This document shows positions 58,509-64,000 of a stretch of 64,000 bases of DNA, piece by piece. How positions within the stretch are numbered: position 1 is the stretch's first letter; every line of letters starts with the position of its first letter. The notes under the pieces were generated by a model that was not told the DNA's origin, searched no databases, and saw only the letters and a list, made by a program, of their open reading frames with translations. Source of the stretch: Novosphingobium sp. GTDB lineage: Bacteria; Pseudomonadota; Alphaproteobacteria; Sphingomonadales; Sphingomonadaceae. The DNA lies in assembly GCF_039595395.1 (NCBI RefSeq), contig NZ_JBCNLP010000006.1, forward strand, positions 1,865,001-1,929,000. The letters are read 5' to 3'. Both the position numbers and the translations under genes were made by a program.

Positions 58509-59231
58509 GATCAGGATCAGGCTGATGTTGTCCGATCCGTCGCGATGAAGCGCTTCGGTCAGCAGGGTGTCTGCCGCCGTCCCGATAGCGGCATTGGAGG
58601 TAAAATCCCGCGTGTCGAGCATGCGCGTAAGGCCATCGGAGCACAGCAGCAACCGGTCGGCGGGCGCGACGGTGCGCGCCATCTGCGCAATCTCAATGGG
58701 CTCTGTGATCCCCAGCGCGCGGGTGACGATATGCGCCTTGGGGTGCCGCCTGGCCTGATCGCCATCGATCAGCCCGGCATCCATCAGCTCCTGCACCACG
58801 CTATGGTCGCGCGTGAGTTGCGTCCATATGCCCCCGTTGCAATGATAGGCGCGGCTGTCACCAGCCCAGAACAGCGTGGCCTGATCCGCCTCGATATGAA
58901 GGACGACCACGGTGGAACCGATCATGCCGCCCGTGTCGCGCCCGCGCGCCAGGATTGCGGCATTGGCCTGCTGCAAGGCCTCCACAATCATCGATGCTTC
59001 GATTGTCGCGGGCTGGCGGACCAGCTGGCGCAAGGCGCCGATCACCAGTTCGGCCGCGACATCGCCACCATGCAGGCCGCCCATGCCGTCCGCCAGGGCC
59101 CACAGGCAGCGCTCCGGGCAATCGAGCAGCCGGTCCTCGTTGATCTTGCGCACATGGCCCACATGGCTGCGCGCCGCCGAGGCGAAGGCCTGTGCTGCCT
59201 GCGCTTCGGGCCGGTCGAGGGTTGCGCCCAT
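58491..59231 (-). CDS. pppA: PP2C-type serine/threonine phosphatase (PppA of type VI secretion)
   Basis: The protein has 246 residues. Metal-binding motifs are RKINEDRLLD, WALADGMGGLHGGD, LLLCSDGLTRML and GSDNISLILI, all typical of PP2C. The start overlaps the TagH stop by one base. In type VI systems PppA reverses phosphorylation of the FHA protein by PpkA. The order PpkA, TagH, PppA on one strand supports this role, although the secretion structural genes are outside the window. Confidence 0.88.
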   Translation of the reverse strand: MGATLDRPEAQAAQAFASAARSHVGHVRKINEDRLLDCPERCLWALADGMGGLHGGDVAAELVIGALRQLVRQPATIEASMIVEALQQANAAILARGRDTGGMIGSTVVVLHIEADQATLFWAGDSRAYHCNGGIWTQLTRDHSVVQELMDAGLIDGDQARRHPKAHIVTRALGITEPIEIAQMARTVAPADRLLLCSDGLTRMLDTRDFTSNAAIGTAADTLLTEALHRDGSDNISLILIEPIAP

Positions 59232-60220
59232 CAGTCCCGCTCCGCCGCCGCATAGGCGTTGACGAAAGCGCGTTCGAGCGAGCCTTCGGCGCCATCGAGC
59301 TGGCGGCGCAGATCGGCGTGGCGCTCCTGTACCTCGCGCATCTGCAGCGCCTGCTGGCTTTTGAGCAGGCCGCCCTTGCCTTCGGTTGCGGCTGCTACCG
59401 CCTCCGGATCGAAAGTATCGACCGCCTCATGCAGCGAGGCCTGCAACCCCGCGAAGGTGGCGATCAGATGCCGCTTCACATCCTGCAGCGAATTGGCAAT
59501 CGCCTCGGGACCGGAGAGGAAACTGCCGATCTCCGAGAGCAGCAGATCGACCGCCAGCCGCTGCGTGGGGGCCCATTTGAAGGGATTGTTGCCCGAACCG
59601 CTGATGGTGGTGCGCGCCAGATTGTAGCGACGCCGTGCCTGTTCGCGCTCACGCATCAGATCCGCGATGCTCAGCACCATCTGGCGGTAGATCGCCCCGG
59701 CGCGCTCCATCACCAGCGCCGGATCGTCGCCGGACAGCATCGAGGCATCGAGCCCCGCCCCCCGGCAAAAGGCCTCCATCAGCGATTCGCTCTGGCTGGC
59801 CAGCGGAAAGGAGGCATCCTCCCAATCGGTCGGCACGGCGGCGGACATGCCGATGGGTGGGGTCAGCACCATGGTGCGGTCCTCCACCTGATCCTGATCG
59901 GTCAGCTTGGCATGGGTGGCCGCCAGGCGAAAGCCGCCGATCCGCAAGGTGGCGGGCACGGCCACCGGCACATCGACCAGATCGGGCAGCCGCTCGCCGG
60001 TGGCATCGTCGAATACGCCATTGGCGCCGGTGGTGCGCAGCATCAGCCCGTGGGGCAGCGCGGAAAGCTCGCAATGCTCACGCGAGAGGGCGCGTTGCGG
60101 ATCGTTGATCGGCCAATCGCAGGTCGCGCCGCGCCCGATGGTGATGGTGCCATCACGCAAAAGCCGCGCATCGACCGGCTCGACGGCGCTGTCCTCGGTG
60201 AAAAGCTGCAACATATACAT
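59231..60220 (-). CDS. tagH: FHA-domain protein TagH of type VI secretion
   Basis: The protein has 329 residues. An N-terminal FHA domain (about 20-95; TIGRGATCDWPIND, LSREHCEL) binds phosphothreonine. The C-terminal region contains FCRGAGLD, and then NNPFKWAPTQRLAVDLLL and IANSLQDVKRHLIATFAGLQASL, the segment that defines TagH. It would be the target and reader of PpkA phosphorylation. The gap to the kinase stop is 12 bases. Confidence 0.9.
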   Translation of the reverse strand: MYMLQLFTEDSAVEPVDARLLRDGTITIGRGATCDWPINDPQRALSREHCELSALPHGLMLRTTGANGVFDDATGERLPDLVDVPVAVPATLRIGGFRLAATHAKLTDQDQVEDRTMVLTPPIGMSAAVPTDWEDASFPLASQSESLMEAFCRGAGLDASMLSGDDPALVMERAGAIYRQMVLSIADLMREREQARRRYNLARTTISGSGNNPFKWAPTQRLAVDLLLSEIGSFLSGPEAIANSLQDVKRHLIATFAGLQASLHEAVDTFDPEAVAAATEGKGGLLKSQQALQMREVQERHADLRRQLDGAEGSLERAFVNAYAAAERD

Positions 60221-60232
60221 CGCCCGCGTTCC

Positions 60233-61906
60233 TTACGCCGCCTGACGGGGGGGAAGCTGGATGCAGGTCGCATCGAGCGCGGGCGCCGCAAGCTCGGGCA
60301 GGCCGCCCAATTGCGGCTCGATGGTCTCGGCCAGCTGGTTGAAGGCGGTGAAGGCCGCGCCGAACTCATCGCGGCGATTGTGGGAGATGCGCAAGGCAAG
60401 GCCGGTTTCTCCCGCCTCCTGCAGCGCCTGTTGCAGGCGTCGCAGGGGCCGCGCCACCAATGCGCCGCTCAGATAGCCGACCGCCAGCACCACCGCCAGC
60501 ACGACACCGGCCAGAGCGATCAGCAGCATGCGCGCATTGGCCACCGCCTCATCCAGAGCGGTGCGCGGCACCAGCATGTCGATCTTGCCGAAATCGGCCC
60601 CCGCGTAATGGATCGCGCGGACAAAGCGCAGTGAACTGTGCCCGGGCACATCGGTGACCGCCGCATGACCGGAGGACTCCAGCGCCGCCTCGCCCGCCAC
60701 GGGGCGATAGCGCTGGCCGACCAGACCGGTCTGGCTGGCCGCGCGCACCATGCCCTGCGCATCGACCACCACTATGTCCTTCACGCCGCCGTCCTGATCG
60801 GCAGCCGCCACGAAAGCCTGAAGCGGCGCCCAATCCTGCTGATCGGCGGGCAGCCCGGCATTGTCGGCCAGCAGCACGGCGGCATTCTTGCTGACGAAGG
60901 TGGCGATGGTCTCGCCCGAAGTCACCGCCATATGCTCCAGCGCATGCTGCTGCCGGTTGAGCACGGCGGAAATGCACAGCAGCAGCGCGGCCAGGGTGAT
61001 GCCCACCAGCGCCAGCGGCAGCTTGACGCGGATCGACAGGCCCCGGCGCACCGCGCCCTCATCGGCATGGAGCGCGGCGATCTCGCGGCGCAGGGCCTGA
61101 GCCAGCTGAGTGCCGTCGGCAAAGCGCTGCTCGGGCTTTTTGGCCAGCAGCTTGTCGATGATCTGGCGCAGGCCCAGCGGGCAATCGGCGGCGCTGCGCT
61201 CGATCGGCGTAATCTTATCCTGCGAGATCTGGATCGCCAGCGTGGCCAGGCCCGTGGCATCGAAGGCCACCGTGCCCGCCACCATCTCATACAGCACCGC
61301 GCCCAGCGAGAAGAGATCGGCGCGCTGATCGACCGGCAGGCCCAGGCATTGCTCGGGGCTCATGTAGCGCGGCGTGCCGATGATCTGCCCGGCCATGGTG
61401 CGCGCCAGCAGACGGTCCTGACCGGCGCCCTCACCCCCATCGATGCGGGCCACGCCGAAATCGAGCAGCTTGGCGGTGAGCCCATCGCTGGAAATCAGAA
61501 TGTTGGAGGGCTTCACATCGCGGTGGACGATGCCGCGCGCATGGGCGAAAGCCAGTGCCTCGGCCAGTTGGAGGCCCAGCGTCAGCACGCGTTCGAAGGG
61601 CATGCGGCCCTGCGCCTGAAGCACGGCGTCGAGCGGCTTGCCCTCCACCAGCTCCATGGCGATGTAGGGGATGCCGTCAATCTCGCCGACATCGAAGATG
61701 GTGGCGATATGGGGATGGGTCAAAGCCCCGGCGGCGCGGGCTTCACGCAGAAAGCGCGCGCTCAGCTCCGGGTCGCGCCGATAGTCGGACTTCAGGGCCT
61801 TGATGGCAACGGTGCGTCCGATATCGGGATCGAACGCCCGGAAGACGTCCGCCATCGCGCCTTCGCCCAGGCGCCCTGCAATCTGATAACGGCCAAGTTG
61901 CTGCAT
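60233..61906 (-). CDS. ppkA: Membrane serine/threonine kinase with periplasmic sensor (PpkA type)
   Basis: The protein has 557 residues. The kinase domain (about 6-265) has G-loop LGEGAMADV, K36 in AIKAL, HRDVKPSN with D130, and DFGVAR. A first membrane helix (about 294-316, LPLALVGITLAALLLCISAVLN) is followed by a cache-like extracytoplasmic domain (about 330-455, DIVVVDAQGMVRAASQTG) and a second helix (about 460-485) with a HAMP-like end. PpkA in type VI systems often has a periplasmic sensor; here it is a cache-type module after the kinase. It should phosphorylate TagH. Confidence 0.9.
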   Translation of the reverse strand: MQQLGRYQIAGRLGEGAMADVFRAFDPDIGRTVAIKALKSDYRRDPELSARFLREARAAGALTHPHIATIFDVGEIDGIPYIAMELVEGKPLDAVLQAQGRMPFERVLTLGLQLAEALAFAHARGIVHRDVKPSNILISSDGLTAKLLDFGVARIDGGEGAGQDRLLARTMAGQIIGTPRYMSPEQCLGLPVDQRADLFSLGAVLYEMVAGTVAFDATGLATLAIQISQDKITPIERSAADCPLGLRQIIDKLLAKKPEQRFADGTQLAQALRREIAALHADEGAVRRGLSIRVKLPLALVGITLAALLLCISAVLNRQQHALEHMAVTSGETIATFVSKNAAVLLADNAGLPADQQDWAPLQAFVAAADQDGGVKDIVVVDAQGMVRAASQTGLVGQRYRPVAGEAALESSGHAAVTDVPGHSSLRFVRAIHYAGADFGKIDMLVPRTALDEAVANARMLLIALAGVVLAVVLAVGYLSGALVARPLRRLQQALQEAGETGLALRISHNRRDEFGAAFTAFNQLAETIEPQLGGLPELAAPALDATCIQLPPRQAA

Positions 61907-61974
61907 ATGCCCTCCGGCCCCCCCGTTGTCGTCAGCGTCCTAAGGGAAATGACTTAACAAAATTTAGCATGCGC

Positions 61975-62700
61975 CTATTTTCTGGCATTCGCCCGCACGG
62001 TGGCGGCAATCCGCTCGGCCCGGCCCAGATCTCGGGCGATCAGGGCATTGCCGGGATCGAGCGCCTTGGCCTTGCGCAACAGGCCGACCGCCTCGCCCAC
62101 CGCACCACGGTTGAGCGCGGCAAGGCCCTGCGCGCGCAGATGCTGCGCGGCACCGGGATTGACGACAGGCTTTGCAGGCGCGGGCGCCGCCGGTTTTGCC
62201 GCAGGAGCCGGGCGGCGGGGCCTTTCGGGCGCGGGTGGCGCGGGCTGGGGCTTGGCCACCGGCTGTTCGCCGGGGATGCGCAGCACCTGGCCCGGCGTCA
62301 GGGCCACGATTGTTGCCAGCTGGTTGTAGCGGGCCAGCTGATAGGCCTTCAGGCGATTGCCCAGCAGACGCTCGGCAACATCGGTGATCGTTTCACCCGG
62401 CTGGACCGTGTAGGGATAGCTTTTCGGCCCCAGCAGCTCCTGCGGATCCTTGTCGAGCGAATCGGCCAGCAGCTGCAGCTTGGGGTTCATCGGCTCCAGC
62501 TTCAGCAGCGCCTTGAGCAGCTTTTCAGCCCCTTTCCGGTCCCCCGCCAACAGGCAGGTCTGGATGGCATCGATCCGCTCGGGCGTGACCGTCAGCGCCG
62601 GGACGGCCACGGGCTTGGGCCTTGTGTCATGCGAACAGCCCGCCACAGCAAGAGCCAGAAGAAATGCCGCTGCGCCTTGGCCAGCCAGTCGCCGGATCAT
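61975..62700 (-). CDS. LysM-domain lipoprotein in the type VI cluster
   Basis: The protein has 241 residues. A signal peptide with lipobox LAVAGC gives a lipidated cysteine at about 22. After a helical segment (AIQTCLLAGDRKGAEKLLKALLKLEP) a LysM module (YTVQPGETITDVAERLLGNRLKAYQLARYN, then LTPGQVLRIP) should bind peptidoglycan. A proline/alanine-rich linker leads to a TPR-like end (LRAQGLAALNRGAVGEAVGLLRKAKALDP). It overlaps the restored stop of the EAL gene by four bases. It may anchor or sense the cell wall for the secretion machine. Confidence 0.85.
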   Translation of the reverse strand: MIRRLAGQGAAAFLLALAVAGCSHDTRPKPVAVPALTVTPERIDAIQTCLLAGDRKGAEKLLKALLKLEPMNPKLQLLADSLDKDPQELLGPKSYPYTVQPGETITDVAERLLGNRLKAYQLARYNQLATIVALTPGQVLRIPGEQPVAKPQPAPPAPERPRRPAPAAKPAAPAPAKPVVNPGAAQHLRAQGLAALNRGAVGEAVGLLRKAKALDPGNALIARDLGRAERIAATVRANARK

Positions 62701-64000
62701 GGACCAAACCTTTGTAAAATCTTATGTTGAGACTGCCGGGGATCGACAGCCAGCTTCGCCGCAAGCCCGGCGCCATCGCGCAGGAAATCGGCGAAATCGG
62801 GCCCGGCCAGCGGCCGGGAAAAAAAAGAAGCCCTGAAATTCGTGGCAGCCGTGATGCAGCAGCCAGCGATATTCCTCGGCCCGCTCGACACCTTCGGCGA
62901 TCACGCGGATGCCAAGGCCCCGCGCCAAAGCGATCATGCTCTGGCAAATGGCCTGACTGTCACGCCGCTGTTCCACATCGGTCACGAATTCGCGATCGAT
63001 CTTGATCTTGTCGAAATCGAGCTTGCGCAGCGCCGAGAAGCTGGAAAAGCCGGTGCCGAAATCATCGATGGCGATCTTCACGCCCAGCGCGCGCAGCGGC
63101 GTGAACTGCCGCTCGGCGCGGTGGGGATCGGCGACGGCCTGCGATTCGGTCAGCTCAATCTCCAGCGCCTGAGGGGCCAGACCTTGCGCCTCAAGGGTGC
63201 GGCGCACCCTCGCGTGAAAGCTGGCATCCTCCAGCTGCTGCGGCGCGACATTGACCGCAATCGACAGGTTACCCAGCTCCAGCGCCTGCCATTGCCGGGC
63301 CATGCGGCAGGCGGCGTTGAGCACCCAGAGGCCGACCTCCTCGATCAGCCCAAGCTGCTCCAGCAAGGGGATAAAGCGCATGGGCGAGACCATGCCATGC
63401 ACCGGGCTGCGCCAGCGCAGCAGCGCCTCGGCTCCCACGGTGCGCCCCTTGCGGGCATCGATCTGCGGCTGAAAACGCAACTCCAGTTCACCACGCGCCA
63501 GCGCATGACGCACATCCTGTTCCAGCGCGAACTGCTCGCGCTCCCTTGCATCGCAGGTGTCATCAACGCGATGCACCGCGCCGCCGCGCCCCGGCCGCGA
63601 ACTGGCCACCGCCAGCAGGCGCGCAAGAGCATTCTGCGGCGTTTCAACCGCATGATCGAAGGCGGCGTGATGGACGGTCAGTTGCCCAGCGAAGGGCGTT
63701 CCTTCCTCCAGCGGTGCATGCAGCACATAGCTGATCGCCTCCAGCTGGCCATGGGCATCCCGGGCGGCCACGTCCGGACCCAACCAGATGGCGAGCCGCG
63801 CTCGGTCAACTTGCGCCACCATGCGCCGCGCTCCGGTCATGCGCGACAGGCGCAGCGCCAACGCCTTGAGCATGCCATCTGCCTGAGCAGGATCGAGCGC
63901 GCAAAGCCGGTCGAAATCGTCAAGAGCTACAATGCCCAGCGTACCATGGCCATCCTGTGCCATCAAAGAAAGCAGTGGCTCCCGGGTCGGCAGGTCTGAC
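62697..64000 (-). pseudogene. GGDEF-EAL protein with one-base slip in an A8 tract (start beyond window)
   Basis: The frame is open to the right edge and begins inside a degenerate GGDEF domain (TREPLLSLMAQD; no GGDEF motif). The EAL domain is complete: VGAEALLRW, SIAVNVAPQQ, IELTES, IAIDDFGTGFSS, KIKIDREF and IAEGVERAE, so cyclic-di-GMP phosphodiesterase activity is likely. At the T8 run (plus-strand A8 at 62819-62826) the frame runs on to a stop at 62722. With seven T it would read GFFFSRPLAGPDFADFLRD and end at 62697, overlapping the LysM gene by ATGA. This may be a sequencing error, phase variation or polymerase slippage. Confidence 0.8.

Noticed and set aside
59192..61957. Two long plus-strand frames (480 and 439 codons) opposite TagH and PpkA
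   Set aside because: Both are mirror frames of genes with clear FHA and kinase motifs; they have no family pattern or ribosome sites.
1..64000. CRISPR arrays, tRNA and rRNA genes
   Set aside because: No regularly spaced direct repeats, cloverleaf-like segments or rRNA signatures were seen on reading through, although a covariance-model search was not possible.

Overview
The window looks like chromosomal (possibly accessory) DNA of a GC-rich alphaproteobacterium, most likely a sphingomonad such as Novosphingobium, Sphingobium or Sphingomonas. This is inferred from two Caulobacter-type TonB-dependent receptors, an HWE histidine kinase, FixJ-type response regulators, clusters for aromatic or carboxylic acids, and dense operons with ATGA stop/start overlaps. 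No tRNA, rRNA, CRISPR array or complete insertion sequence was seen.

Region by region. 1-8 kb: a LysR fragment, a receiver-only regulator, a multi-PAS histidine kinase with its FixJ/LuxR-type regulator, an alpha/beta hydrolase, a short-chain dehydrogenase, a CPBP membrane protease and an HWE kinase. TACC-N2-GGTA palindromes lie beside the regulator genes and the hydrolase. 8-18.3 kb (minus strand): a dedicated type I secretion operon. A 1456-residue GH81-like glucanase with four C-terminal calcium-loop repeats comes first, then a small exported protein, TolC, an HlyB-type ABC exporter and HlyD. A strong hairpin separates the substrate gene from the exporter genes. 18.8-25.3 kb: an orphan protein, then a TonB receptor / phosphoinositide phospholipase C / histidine acid phosphatase operon that reads as a phosphate-scavenging system for inositol phosphates. 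26-28.5 kb: an IS256-family transposase remnant next to a group II intron with its maturase.

28.8-32.4 kb: UbiD and UbiX decarboxylase genes with a small split-barrel-like protein and a convergent LysR regulator. 32.7-34.5 kb: a c'-type cytochrome with an altered haem motif (CKGSH), a tiny membrane ORF and a metallo-beta-lactamase-fold hydrolase. 34.5-44 kb: a catabolic cluster (TonB receptor, amidohydrolase, two MFS transporters, IclR regulator, RraA/LigK-like aldolase, D-2-hydroxyacid dehydrogenase). Three good copies and one weak copy of a KdgR-like operator mark its promoters. 44-50 kb: CYTH-CHAD protein, an outer-membrane protein preceded by a good Fur box, a cache-domain protein, Nudix hydrolase, zinc alcohol dehydrogenase and Mug DNA glycosylase.

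50-57.5 kb: a TetR-controlled EmrA/EmrB/outer-membrane-factor efflux operon with an aldo-keto reductase, followed by a LysR gene divergent from a short-chain dehydrogenase and a tautomerase. 57.8-64 kb (minus strand): a decayed diguanylate cyclase and the threonine-phosphorylation module of a type VI secretion system (PppA, TagH, PpkA), with a LysM lipoprotein and an EAL-domain protein that has a one-base slip in an 8-A tract. The type VI structural genes would lie outside the window, if present.

The most interesting items are the type I-secreted GH81-like enzyme and its exporter operon, the receptor/phospholipase/phosphatase operon, the IclR operator set and the CXXSH cytochrome.
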